From Mactromeris polynyma (Eukaryota > Mollusca > Bivalvia > Venerida > Mactridae): a DNA stretch of 64,000 nucleotides. The notes beneath the pieces were generated by a model that saw only the letters and a list, made by a program, of their open reading frames with translations, was not told where the DNA came from and did no database searches. Below, piece by piece: positions 25,401 to 35,640 of the stretch. Position 1 is the stretch's first letter. Every line of letters begins with the position of its first letter. The DNA is taken from positions 6,140,807-6,204,806 of the forward strand of contig JASFXZ010000003.1 of NCBI GenBank assembly GCA_032209605.1, in the 5' to 3' direction. Both the position numbers and the translations under genes were made by a program.

Positions 25401-28342
25401 ATATTGCTACTCCATATTGGAGTTATAAGAGACTTAACATTAATATCTATGAAAGACAAAAATTTAAATACGAACACTGATGGCATGTTGCAAACAACAA
25501 AACGGTGTAGTAAATTTTGTCAGAAGTAAATACATGTCGAAATACAAACATGGGACTGTATCTATATATTGCTAATTACACGGAAATGCACTAAGTGTTA
25601 AAATACGTACGTAATTAAATGTGCTGTCATTTACTGTTAATGATAACGAATATCGGTATTTGATAATTCGTATTCAACTTCTTAGTCTAGTAAAAAATCG
25701 TGTTTGTATCATATAACGTAGTGTTTTAAGGGACACTTAATGACAGTGATCCGAAAGTTATTCCGAAAAATACATGTATCATTATTTCATTACAAACAAA
25801 CTAGCGGTTGTACCGTTGTATACTAGCCGTACACTTAATGGAAGACAACACACTGAACGTTTTGTATGACTGTGCCAATGCGAAATGATGTATATCAAAA
25901 GGCCGACATATGTGCAATATTACGCACGATTTGTCGTTATCGTACATACTTTAATTATATAGGTGGTACTAAATTTCAAGAACGTCATTATATTCTTTTT
26001 AAGGGGTGTACTGGTGTTGTTGGAGCCCTTACGCTGTGGTATCATTCATACAAACGTTTGGGGACCCACATTCAATTCCCCTGATTTTGACAACACTTCC
26101 AGCAGTAGCGGCGAAATCAGAGGTTGTTTGGAACCCCATAATCTATGTTGCTACCAACAAACAGTTTCGTCAAGCATTTTACGCCAACTTGCCCTGTACC
26201 GGTCTTCGAGATTCGTTGGTAAAGAGAGAAGAAGCACAAGAACAGACCTCCAAGGAATCCGACATGAATGACAAGACATTCGTCTCGACACAGGTTTGTG
26301 CAGTATACTTGATAATGTATTGATGATCTGTGGTTTCAGGGCGAGGATGGCATCAATGGATGTAGAACGAGCAATATTGTGAACCAAACTGTTAGTTAAA
26401 GTGTAGTATGTTGAACTGTTTGCATAAGTTACAAACACCCTGGGAGTATTTGGCAATCCTATATGGCCTCCGAGATGACCGCGAACTTTGGAAAGCAACG
26501 AGGATAACATAAGCAGGCAATACCAAACAGTAATCACAGACGCTTCTGTTTATAATAACGCCTCACCTAATACATTTGTAATTCATTTACTTATACATTT
26601 AATAGAATGAAAATATTTGTCTTGCCACGATAATTATGCTCCACTTCCACGGTTAAGAAATATATGGCACAGTCTTAAAGGCACGAGTATAATCAAGAAT
26701 ACATAAACTAGTAACAGTCCGTATATCAGCAACGTTCTTGGACCACATTAAAAACCACATCAGAAACAAACGTGTGTTTAAGCATGATAAATCTGGCAAT
26801 TCTTTCTGGAAGACGTACATGTTAAATGAGCTTTTTGAAGGCCGTACAAAGAAGAAACAATTGGACATATTATGCACACATAAATAAAAGACCACCGGTT
26901 TCAACTAGACATCAGCATACGTATATTTGCGGCTCCTGTGATACGCACTTAGATCAATGGTTTTAGTGGTTCTTGGATGTTTTGTTTTCCAATTAAAGGA
27001 TTCAATGCTAGTTAAGCATTAGATTTTGACATAAATACAGTTTTATGGCTAGCCTCGTAAAGTATGTGCTAGAAAGAATGTTTTCAAAGAAAGTTAACGA
27101 ATGTGGTTGTTAAAGGTGCTGAACTCCAGATTGACGAGCGAGCAAAAAAAAAGAAAATTGTCAAATATTTACAAAATCTTGATATTGTTGCACGTAAAGC
27201 TCTAAAACATTCTTACTTTCATTCATCATTACTTGCGAAACATTGTCATAGCGTAGATTTTCGTATTTTTCCATCGAAAATTTTACTAGGGTTAGTCTAC
27301 CCAGTAAATCTAAAAATAGAACCGTAAACATTGAGCTCATGCGCATTCGGAACGTCTCTGTCATTCAAACAATTCATCAGCGCAAAGAAAAGAATAAATG
27401 CAGTAAACAAGGTGGCTATAAGTCACTTACTATTTATTTGCACGCAACGAAAATAAATAATCACTGAACAATTATCTCCTCGATGTCAGTAGTGGATCAC
27501 GCCATTGTGTATGTTTATTTTGCAAATTGATCATGTGACTCGTGAGGTGCATGCTGGATGGGAACTCCGCGGTATTTTTAAACTGGAAAACTCCGATTGC
27601 TCGATATTACGACGGCGATTTAATTAGCCTAATTGCTTTAAATTATTCAAATATTCAACATCTACAGCTTTTATTTACGTGTATGATGATACGACTACAC
27701 ATATTTTGCGGAATTGCAAAATACGACGATTTGTTTTCAATCTGGAGTTCAGCACCTTTAACAATGCATTATCCTGAATTGGAATGATTACTTAGACATC
27801 AGTATTTAATGAACCTTCGGGATTTTTACGTCACGATGACGTCAATTCTACAAAGGATGCTAATGACCAACTCAGTCTTTCAAAAAACACTTCCGCCGAG
27901 ACTACAGAGTAATTGGTTATGTAAGGCTTCCACGCGAAAAGTTGTTTCCTTTCCTTCAATGTATCAGATTGGAAAAAAATCATTTCCACAAAGTTTTACA
28001 ACTCGCTTTAAATATTTTATTACTGACCTGAATGTACAAGAAATCTGTGTAAGCTCCGTTATATCTTGCCATGCGAATAACATTCAAAAACTTTGATGAG
28101 TATCCTTGTTTAGTTTATGCACTAAAAATATATGTATGCATAAGCCGCTCTCGTAAAGCTCATGTTTTGGTCGAATGCCATATTATACCTTTGTACATTT
28201 TGAACATTTTCGTTTTCAGGTGAACCCAGTAGGCGTATCAGCAACAGCAGACACCAACGTCACACAAACTCCTATTCAGACAGTGTCCATAAACATAGCG
28301 GCCAATACGACCGTTGCTGGACCCACAGACGTCGACTGTTGA
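18812..28342 (+). CDS. Opsin, Gi/Go type, probably a xenopsin (complete, four exons, 398 residues)
   Basis: Exons 18812-19489, 23632-23737, 26004-26293 and 28220-28342; donors gtaagt, gtgggt, gtttgt; acceptors ttcag, ttaag, ttcag; phases 0, 1, 0. A light-sensing seven-helix receptor. Landmarks: N-glycosylation sites N4 and N10; L-R-S-P-T-N after helix 1; disulfide cysteines C109 and C186; Glu112 (C-Y-W-E, the bovine 113 site); D-R-F at 133-135; Glu180 (the bovine 181 site). Then C-W-S-P-Y in helix 6, retinal-binding Lys299 in A-A-K-S, N-P-I-I-Y at 305-309, and N-K-Q at 313-315 followed by F-R. The N-K-Q tripeptide is shared by ciliary opsins and xenopsins rather than Gq opsins (H-P-K). Molluscs are known to lack ciliary opsins, so xenopsin is the best guess; phylogeny is needed. 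The ATG chosen has a short 5' UTR behind a TATA-like box. Introns hold many repeats. Confidence 0.88.
20214..21304. mobile_element. Harbinger-like non-autonomous TIR element in opsin intron 1
   Basis: The ends are imperfect inverted repeats around GCCGTCCACTA (20218-20228 and about 21287-21299), flanked by TAA on both sides (20211-20213; 21305-21307). A TWA duplication of 3 bp fits the PIF/Harbinger superfamily. The interior is rich in ccgaa/ttcgg words, far more GC-rich than its surroundings. It contains a TATAAA box (about 20532) and a short ORF (20581-20757) in the place where an autonomous element would start a gene. No DDE nuclease is present, so it is a deletion derivative. Superfamily is inference. 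Confidence 0.5.
20581..20757 (+). CDS. Short ORF with its own TATA box inside the Harbinger-like element
   Basis: 58 codons from an ATG in the context caccATGG, with TATATAAAC about 50 bp upstream. The peptide (M-D-V-R-G-L-H-L-A-L-Q-F-Q-I-Q-A-E-M) is a plausible amphipathic helix but matches nothing I recognise. It is probably the stump of a transposon gene after internal deletion. Confidence 0.3.
21501..21790 (+). repeat. Two-copy tandem duplication, 145-bp unit
   Basis: 21501-21645 and 21646-21790 are head-to-tail copies that differ at one base by eye (actcttgatg versus actctcgatg). The near identity points to a recent duplication inside opsin intron 1. Confidence 0.9.
21836..21912 (-). 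mobile_element. tRNA-like head of a SINE or a tRNA relic
   Basis: The minus strand reads ggaggcgcagtgattgaggg with a box A-like start and GAGTTCGAGCCC as a box B-like motif about 50 bp later. No full cloverleaf forms, so it is a tRNA-derived repeat rather than a gene. Confidence 0.4.
22206..22270. mobile_element. End fragment of a CAGTAAAACCTC-type MITE
   Basis: Starts TA|CAGTAAAACCTC and continues with aataagaccc and tggtcttcttattgacgtgg, words shared with 55942-56020 and 61182-61240. The opposite terminus is missing. Confidence 0.5.
22320..22475 (+). repeat. Minisatellite, 45-bp unit, about three copies
   Basis: The word cagtaccagacacaacacca recurs at 22341, 22386 and 22431, a period of exactly 45. 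Because 45 is a multiple of three, long minus-strand ORFs (15-residue repeats rich in Val and Thr) run through it; these are by-products, not genes. Confidence 0.85.
22753..22839. repeat. Imperfect palindrome of about 87 bp
   Basis: The arms tgggggatag...ttcatataaccc and gggttatatg...ttcccccata are mutually inverted around gaggcgttagccga-like DNA. The size suggests a tiny MITE; no other copy is in the window. Confidence 0.6.
23352..23535 (+). mobile_element. tRNA-derived SINE (plus orientation)
   Basis: The tRNA-like head runs from about 23352 with box A-like gagtggttaaggc, loop cttcgga (anticodon TCG, Arg-like) and box B GGTTCGAATCCC at about 23401. A non-tRNA body (ggcattaaaggatagg) follows. 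Stem pairing is imperfect. It lies just upstream of opsin exon 2. Confidence 0.55.
23632..23737 (+). CDS. Opsin exon 2: third intracellular loop and start of helix 6
   Basis: 106 nt, entered at ttatatttcag and left at TGTG|gtgggt (phase 1). It encodes a basic loop (A-K-R-N-L-K-V-Q-K-K) leading into helix 6. The single left-over G pairs with GG of the next exon to give Gly262, which makes the frame continuous. Confidence 0.85.
26004..26293 (+). CDS. Opsin exon 3: helices 6-7 with the retinal-binding lysine
   Basis: The acceptor is ttcttttt-aag; the exon encodes V-Y-W-C-C-W-S-P-Y, then A-A-K-S with the Schiff-base lysine, N-P-I-I-Y, N-K-Q, helix 8 and the start of the tail. Donor CAG|gtttgt, phase 0. 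The longer overlapping ORFs here are other frames. Confidence 0.85.
28220..28342 (+). CDS. Opsin exon 4: C-terminal tail
   Basis: 41 codons including TGA after acceptor cgttttcag. Thr/Ser-rich tail (possible receptor-kinase targets) ending D-V-D-C. No known domain; assigned by phase and by the lack of a stop at the exon 3 donor. Confidence 0.7.
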   Translation: MNPVGVSATADTNVTQTPIQTVSINIAANTTVAGPTDVDC

Positions 28343-29670
28343 TAAAAGACACGTATTAAACCAACATGCCCGATGTGCTATGTTTATATATACTTCAAAA
28401 GTGTTTCATGTGTTTTGCAGTCTAAGCAGTGTGGCGAGAGCTGAAGGCTGGGAACGACGCAGTTCTCTATTATATCACGGACATTAAACCATCTGTGTAA
28501 TTCTTAATTGTCAATATATAGTGATTTAAAAATATATTTATTAAGACATCAGAAATATGACGAACTTGCTCACCGGGCCGACACCTTTCTATTTTGTGCG
28601 GGATGTCTTATTGCGTTCATGGAACGATGTCACGGTCCCTGATTTTAATTCGTTGCCAAAATATGAACATTTATTGTATTTCAACAAATGTCAACATTTT
28701 TTATTATAACATTCATAGTTTGGCAAATCGCTTTTTTCACTATTTTGTGCGCGTAACTTTTATTTAATCCCATAATTCGCAAAAACAAGAACTTGTAGGC
28801 GAAATGCAAGAAATATTCAAGTTACACAGCGACTTTTTTTCAGTTAGTGAATTTATGTTGATACGTTTATGACCGCTTGGATAAACTTGCGCTTATCCGT
28901 AATTCCATGCTGCGCGTATACTCGTGTTTGATAGTGAAATTACGTCGCTGGATTTGGTGTGTACTTCAGAAAAAGTACTTTTCGGAGTACGTGATAACGA
29001 TATTTCACTGTATTTGACCTTAAATATGTGTTATTATATAATTTAATTATGTATGTATCATATGTATATAATTAGCTTAATATGTCATTTGTATGAAATT
29101 ACAATGTGTATATCATGTTTATCAGTAGTCAAGGATGGTCTTACCAGGATTGTCCATTCTTTTTTAAACTGCATTTCCAATGATCCAATACTGTTTCTTA
29201 ATCATAGTTTCTTACTTTTTCACCTATGAGAAAGAAGCCAAACAGTTCTTTTGCGCCTCCATTCGCCTGCAACTTAGTTCACTCTAAAGTTAGAAATATT
29301 CACCAGCAGTCCATTTTAGATCATTCACAAAATAGTTCAATTTTCTCGATTTTCTATTTCAATTAGTTTGCCGCCGTTTAGTAAAATGTTCCCTCATTCG
29401 CCCGCAATCAGTTTTACTTCATGCATACTGAGAAACCAATGTTGGTGATTTTATGCGGTAAAATGTGACCAATAACAAAATTGAACAGACAGAAACTGAT
29501 ACTAAAGCAGTTAATGGTTACAATAGACCAGAACAAGTGCTTCTGTTATAACATAATGTGCTTTTGTGTGCGTGCTTTAATCGTTTTGTACAAATGTTGA
29601 TATTTATATTTGTATTTATGTACCGTTCATGCCAAGTCAATACCAAGTATTGATGTAATACGCTACAGAC
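28343..29670 (+). other. Probable opsin 3' UTR and intergenic DNA
   Basis: No open frames of interest. No clear AATAAA is found close to the stop, so the transcript end cannot be placed. AT-rich sequence only. Confidence 0.3.
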
Positions 29671-29675
29671 GAAAT

Positions 29676-29912
29676 GAGCGCCGCTGTACGATTTCCAACC
29701 TCTTCTTTAAGTGAGATCATTTCCAGAAAACGTCACATGTGACGTCACCATGTACTGACAGTAAGCAATATTTGCCCCATATGGCAATATGAAAACGAAG
29801 TGACCATATGGAGTAAATATTGTTTCCTACTTGCAGATAGGGACATCACCTGTTGCGTTTTCTTGAAATGATGTCACTTACAGAAGAGGCTGCAAATCTC
29901 ATATCAGCGCTC
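29676..29912. mobile_element. MITE family A, copy 1 (237 bp, long inverted repeats)
   Basis: Starts GAGCGCCGCTGTACGATTTC and ends in the inverted form ...CAGCGCTC. The arms share cctctt.t.taagtga and ttcc/aagaaaacg blocks, so the whole element folds back. Possible 4-bp duplication AAAT. Copy 2 is at 58839-59065. Confidence 0.7.
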
Positions 29913-30899
29913 AAATGTACTTGTTTCATTTATAATTTCTAGATATTGTAATATTGCGTTTAGCGCCATGCAAGTTTGTTACGTAATGCGACGTTGGGAT
30001 GTTGTCAGTTGTCCACGAAGTACCATGCTTGGTTACCAAGAAACACTTGTTGTGTACTGTAAACTGAACATCGTACTGAACTGAAATAATTTAGAAACTT
30101 TGAAAGTCAACGTAAAACTCCTACACACCAAATATTGCAAGCGGTGAGTGGGTCACAGTGGTGTTCTTGTATGCAAATAATATCAATGCGTTCTTCCTGA
30201 ACAAATTATCGTTTCCCCAAATGTTTTTTCAAAGGTGGAGTACGAATGACACATGGTTTTTAGGCGCTTAGTTTAATCATATTTTATTGTATTTATATAT
30301 ATAACTAGCATATTTGCACAAACATACAAAAAACTTGTTCATACATACAAAAGGGTCGAACAACATTATTTAGAGCCCTCCTCGAAATGTACCTTTAGCG
30401 TTGCTAGTTAAACGTTTTATTCAGTAATTTTACAACACTGTGTTATTGTATATCGGGAAAAAATACGTAGTGCCGAAATTGATATATGAAAAATGATAAA
30501 AAAGAGGCATCCAAAACTGTATACACATTTTCCTTTCAGTATACATGTGTATCTCTATCGCAAATAGACACTGAATCTAAGATGATTAGTGCACTATATT
30601 TACTGTATTGTATATTTTCATAATTTCCGTCCATGACATGTATTTGTGTTTTATGTTTATTACGTACAATTAGATTTACATAGTTAGAGTGTTGATATTC
30701 GTGCCATAATTATTGTTAGTCTGTGAGAGTGATTGCGAAGCACGGAAACAAGTGTAAAAATCTCTAACATTGTTTCGTAAAAAATAGTGTTGTAAATTGT
30801 TGTAAATGAACATTATCAGCACATATCCGAAGTGCTTGTATTTATGTATTCGGTATGTTACGAAAAGGACATGTGTGATTTAAAATTCAAGTACATGTA

Positions 30900-31057
30900 C
30901 AGTAAAAATTTAAAGATCACCACAATAACAAAGAACACAATGATCAAGTCCATTTTCACTGTTTCACTCTTAATACAACCTCAATAGTTAGACCACCTCA
31001 ATAAAAATACCAGTTTTTAAGGGTAACAAGGATGGTCTTATTATTGATGTTTTACTG
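30900..31057. mobile_element. Minimal CAGTAAAA-ended MITE (158 bp)
   Basis: TA|CAGTAAAAAT at the left and ATGTTTTACTG|TA at the right. Inside are agaccacctcaataaaa and ggatggtcttattattgatg, mutually inverted words. The flanks gtacatgta extend the symmetry outside the element. It is related by its ends to the elements at 15076, 22206, 55942 and 61182. Confidence 0.7.
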
Positions 31058-31544
31058 TACATGTACAGTGTGTGCGTTTATATCATAATTGTGGTCGAGT
31101 GTAATTTTCTGTTATAGAACTGATAGAACAATTTAAAAACCGTCTATATTCAGTGTTTAGAGTTGAGATTTTATGTCGACTGTATTTTGTATCTGGTAAT
31201 CTACCAATTAGAGTGTTTTCTAACGATAATTGTGTACATAAGTTGGGAATAAAAGGCAGAGCGAGCAGGAAACCACTTTACGTCGGTTATGAATGACACT
31301 GTTTGTTGATTGTCAAGCCATCACGATATGTATAGTTACTTTGTAGTATTTGTTAATGTATTGATATATGTAAAAAGTCACTTCTAATACTTGTACATGT
31401 ATTCAGGAATATATGATTCAATCACATGAATAATTGTTGTAATTTACTACCGCAACCAATGCATATAACATCACCAGTTATTTTTTATTGAAACCTTACT
31501 AAATGAAAGGTAGATTTTAATAACATTTCACTAACATATTACTA

Positions 31545-31718
31545 CGGTGGCATAGAGGTGACATTTGTGAAATTAGTTTTATCTCGTTCCCACGACTTAG
31601 TACGTCGTGGCCACGACTTAACTATCTCCGTTCCCACGACATATTTATCTCGTGACCATGGCTGACGTCGTGGGAACGAGATAAAAATAATTTCACGCAT
31701 ATCACCTCTATGCCACCG
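31545..31718. mobile_element. TA-flanked MITE (174 bp) with long terminal inverted repeats
   Basis: CGGTGGCATAGAGGTGA at the left and TCACCTCTATGCCACCG at the right, flanked by TA (31543-31544, 31719-31720). The arms extend about 50 bp with ttttatctcgttcccacgac and its complement; the centre holds further cacgac repeats. Mariner-type target choice. Confidence 0.8.
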
Positions 31719-31849
31719 TACAGATCACATATTTTGTTGTTCTCATTTTATGAAACATAATTAGTGGAACACGTGACTGACGGAAGAACGTCACGTGAAC
31801 AAAAACATCACGAAATAACAAAGAATTGCAGAAGAGAGATTAAGTTGCT

Positions 31850-32280
31850 ACAGGGAACGCCACATACACAAGACAACGCCTCCCCACACAAATTCAATAG
31901 TCCACAAAACATTAGGCACTGAGGAGGTGCAAGGGTAAACATGCATGGGAACAGGGGATGCAAGGAGTAGTCTGGTCGACCATAAAGAACAACAAAGGAG
32001 AAGTAAGGAGGACATCCAGGGGGGGGGTTAATGGATGGAATACAATACGGAACAAGTCAAGAAAGCTAACAACTATTGGCCGAAAGGGGGGATCATGACT
32101 TGCACATGGAGAAAGGGGAATTTAACAAACATCTAAACCATATATAGAAATAATAATAATAACTATGCAGCGATTTACATCATTGGAAATGTCAGTAAAA
32201 ATACCTCCTCGTCATACGATAACCGTAAAACGTGTTGCAGTGTTAATAGCTACACAATAAGAAACGAGAGAAATGTTATA
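31850..32280. other. Non-coding, purine-rich stretch, possible 3' end of a minus-strand retroelement
   Basis: Unusual for the window in being rich in ggag/gggg words, with a run of nine G near 32022. An (AAT)n run at about 32148-32160 could be the tail of a minus-strand element together with the ORF at 32281-32517. No protein homology seen. Confidence 0.25.
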
Positions 32281-32517
32281 CTAATTATCACATAGTGGAC
32301 AGAACATAGCAGCTCTTTGTCTTGAATAATAAGACGTGCTGTATAACTGAGAATTGTGAGATATAAACTTTATAGGACTAGGACCATGAAATACCATGTT
32401 CATGAATTCATCTGGAGGCAGGATGGGGTAAGAAAGGTGGCACCACTGACCTCTTGTTTTCCTGTGAATGACATTTTTCTGTTCCGGAAGCTTGTAAGTC
32501 CGATTTTGCATTGACAC
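32281..32517 (-). CDS. Unrecognised ORF, 78 codons, Cys-containing C-terminus
   Basis: Reads G-Q-W-C-H-L-S-Y-P-I-L-P-P then H-G-P-S-P-I-K-F-I-S-H and S-T-S-Y-Y-S-R-Q-R, ending F-C-P-L-C-D-N. It looks more like real protein than most short ORFs here, and a splice-acceptor-like tcag lies just upstream on this strand, so it may be a last exon or a repeat-derived frame. Function unknown. Confidence 0.25.
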   Translation of the reverse strand: MSMQNRTYKLPEQKNVIHRKTRGQWCHLSYPILPPDEFMNMVFHGPSPIKFISHNSQLYSTSYYSRQRAAMFCPLCDN

Positions 32518-33265
32518 CGCTGATGTGGCGACCCCTCGTTTTCCAGACGTGTTATTTATTGTAGAGCGTTAATGCGAACGTGTTGAGGTAGACTTGACAA
32601 CATAAAATATCAGATACTGTTGTTTTAAAATAAACACCATGGTAATTGATTGTTTCTGTAGCCTAGCATCTTATAAAGTCTTTTGAAGAGCATATTTTGA
32701 CGGAAAGTAATATATTATTATATATGTTTAAATGCCTGTCGCCTGTTATGATAAATGACTGTATTTATTTTGAACATGGATGATAATGCAGTTGAGTGAA
32801 GTTGGCGCGGCAATCGTACATCGTACATCAACATTGAATGCCGACCCAGATTGAATACAGAGTCAGCACTGACATCGTTATTCGACTTATATGTTTGAAT
32901 ACATATCTTAAATCGAACCCAGAGCTAGCACTGACATCAACATTCGAACATTACCGTTAACATCTCGAATAAGAACAATTGCAATGTATAACCGATTGAA
33001 AATATATTTTTTACCATATTACTATTAACTGACACAACTTGTAAAATAGCCTGATCGATAAGTTTTTAAAAAAAATGATGATGTTCAATCATCTTTCTAC
33101 AACAAATACTGATCAATACATTATTAGTTCATTCTTTGTTAATGCATGAATATTCAGTGATGTTTTTACTAAAGGAAATATATTTCATGTTTGTTCAGGT
33201 AAACAAACGAACAAACAATGAGTATAATATTACTTTAAATATAATTTCAAAATAGCACAATTTAC

Positions 33266-33391
33266 CTTGACATCTATAGATCGGTCTGATACTGATAATG
33301 AAGTAGATTTTACCGTCTTATCACTGCTATTTAAGATTATTTCAGTGTCGCCGTGGCGGCTGGAAGCAGTCGGGACAGCGGTAGTATCTGT
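33266..33391 (-). CDS. Possible orphan internal exon, 42 codons, minus strand
   Basis: Minus-strand acceptor tctccttatttaag, 126 nt open in phase 0, and donor AAG|gtaaat. The peptide is Ser/Thr-rich (T-D-T-T-A-V-P-T-A-S-S-R, S-D-K-T-V-K-S-T-S-L-S-V-S-D), a linker-like sequence with no domain. GC content is higher than in the flanks. No partner exon was found nearby. Confidence 0.3.
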
Positions 33392-34597
33392 CTTAAATAA
33401 GGAGAAAATATGTAAAAAATTGAAGTGAGCGGTTTTAAATTCTAAGGAGCTTATTCGACTGAAAATGTTCAATTGCAGAAAATATATGTCAGTCAATATG
33501 TGTAAACATGTGCGGCAATGTAACAATGACATTATATTGGTACTTAGACAACAGGTTTTACCATATAAAATATATTTTTTCCTGCCATTTCAAAGCAGGC
33601 ACCAAACTGTGTGGCCGTCTTTTTACTGGACTGGGCACAGTGTGTTTCAAACAATGGTACCACACCTTACGACAAATGACTCTCACAGTTCTGTGTCTTG
33701 ACTAATATTCACTGCTGTTGTGAACATCGAGCTTGAACTAAGAACATTTATGGTGAATACGATGTATTGACATTTTTACGTCAAGTCTATTGTTAGGGGA
33801 TAAGCAAAATTTACACTATATACATGTACATGTATACATGTACACCAGTCAATAGTTCAGATACCCAGTGTAATATTGTTATGTACCTTTGAACATTATA
33901 ATGTCACTAACGAGTCAATAAATCTGGTAAATAAAGAGTAAGTAGCTTCATTTTAGTGTTAATCAGTTCACAAATGTTTTAAATGATGTATTTACAAGCT
34001 CCAATCAATATCAAGTCCATTTTATTGCTGAAGCAATGCCTGTGCGATTTACTATTTATTGCGGTCATCTGCTGATATTTACAGTTCTACATTTTACATA
34101 TTGTCATCCCTACTAACAATCAATATTAGGTATGACAGTATGTGTTGTTGTGGAAACAAGTCTTGTGGGACACATTATGCCAGGTTTAGTATTATTTGTT
34201 TCTATCTTCAAACATTTTAGGTGCTTGTCACAGTTATGGGACATAACAGGTCTTTATGTATGTGGAGTTCGCTGAAGCAACTTATTCCTTCTCTTTTTGC
34301 ATAAAACATTGTCAGTTTTTTGTCCATATGTTTTTTTCCTAAAAGATGAGAACATGTGAATTGGACAGGAAAATACTTAAACACTTTTGCATATTTTTGA
34401 AAATTTAATTTGTCTCGGTATCAATTCATTGTTCATAAACGGAACTCCGGACAACATGAAGAATGTCAAAATAACAAATCTTCTTCATACAAAACAAATA
34501 TTTAGGAAATACATATTATTAGGCTTGCATGATCTCAGATTTACACAATAGATCACTTTGCTTTGATACATATAATCACTTTTTGCGCAACTTATTC

Positions 34598-35640
34598 TTA
34601 CTCTTCAGTCCGTCTCTCAGACTGTGTGAGGCTTTTAATGTTTTTTTCAGTTTTTACATTGCATGCCACCTTTTTGTTGACCAGTTTTGCTGTTGCATAC
34701 CCACGCACTGTCAAAAATAAATAAATGCAGTCCTCAACATACATTTCCCTGTCTTCTTCACAATTTCCAGAATCAATGTATCCAAAAAGTTCACTGCTAT
34801 AGTGCTTCACCATATAACTATCAAGAATGTGCTCTTTCAATTTGTCCTTTAGTAGCATGTTACCATGGATATTTTCTAAGTCCACATTTTTTCTCACCAC
34901 GTTTTCTAATTCGCGAATAAAGAAGAAAAAATCATCACACGGCTTCCGTAGGCCACCACGATTTTTTGCATCCAACATGCTGCTGAACTTGTCAGTAAAT
35001 GACCTTTCAGAATTACCATTTTCAAGATTTTTCAATATCTCTAACTTTTTATCCCGTAATGTTTTGCTTCTTACTCTGTAATATTTTTTTCCAATGCTTT
35101 TATCACATATCCAGAGATGTAGTAAAGTACAGTATTGTCATTATCACTTAATGATTCAGAGTTTGTCTTAGAATCCTTCTTTGCATTCTCCACAAAACCT
35201 TTGAAAATTTCCCCTGTCAAATCTTACAAAAATATTTGGACGAAATTGTTAATGTCTTGTCTATTAAATTTCTGGCTTGCCACTATATCTACTGTGGTAA
35301 AAATGGTCAATAAATCTGTTTCACTTGTCCTCACATTATGTAGTCTTTTAAAAATTTGTTCTCTTTCAATACTACTTGCAGCAGTATTACATCTGAATAC
35401 GTCTTGAGTTATTCTCTCAAAAATAGCTTTGAGAGCTTTGTCATCCCTACACTGTCTTGCTAATTTAGCCTCGTTAGACTCTCCGAAGATGTTATACATG
35501 GGATCAGTTGTAATATTTGTCATACTTCTGTCATATGCCCCATCGAAGGCGTCACAAGGTTTACTGATGCAGTACTAGGTTCACCACAAAAGTCTAGAAG
35601 AGTTGTAAAGCATAAGAAGTCCACAAACTTTTCATGTCTG
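34598..35640 (-). pseudogene. Transposase-like C-terminal region, broken by a stop and frame changes
   Basis: Reading leftward: a splice acceptor-like tctttacag at about 35640; an open stretch H-E-K-F-V-D-F-L; a frame change near 35560; the main frame 35523-35224; a TAA at about 35226; the same frame continuing to L-Y-Y-I-S-G-Y-V-I-K-A-L-E-K; a frame change at an A-run near 35090; then 35035-34598 with R-G-G-L-R-K-P and a final Y-L-F-L-T-V-R-G-Y-A-T-A-K. The pairing of an 'Y-I-S-G-Y' motif with a later 'G-G-L..P' motif is common at the C-termini of P/THAP9-like and some other DDE/RNase H-fold transposases. The N-terminal half is not seen. The few defects suggest a fairly young pseudogene. Confidence 0.45.

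Noticed and set aside
26151..26537. 128-codon minus-strand ORF
   Set aside because: Opposite to opsin exon 3; the opsin frame has clear conserved motifs.
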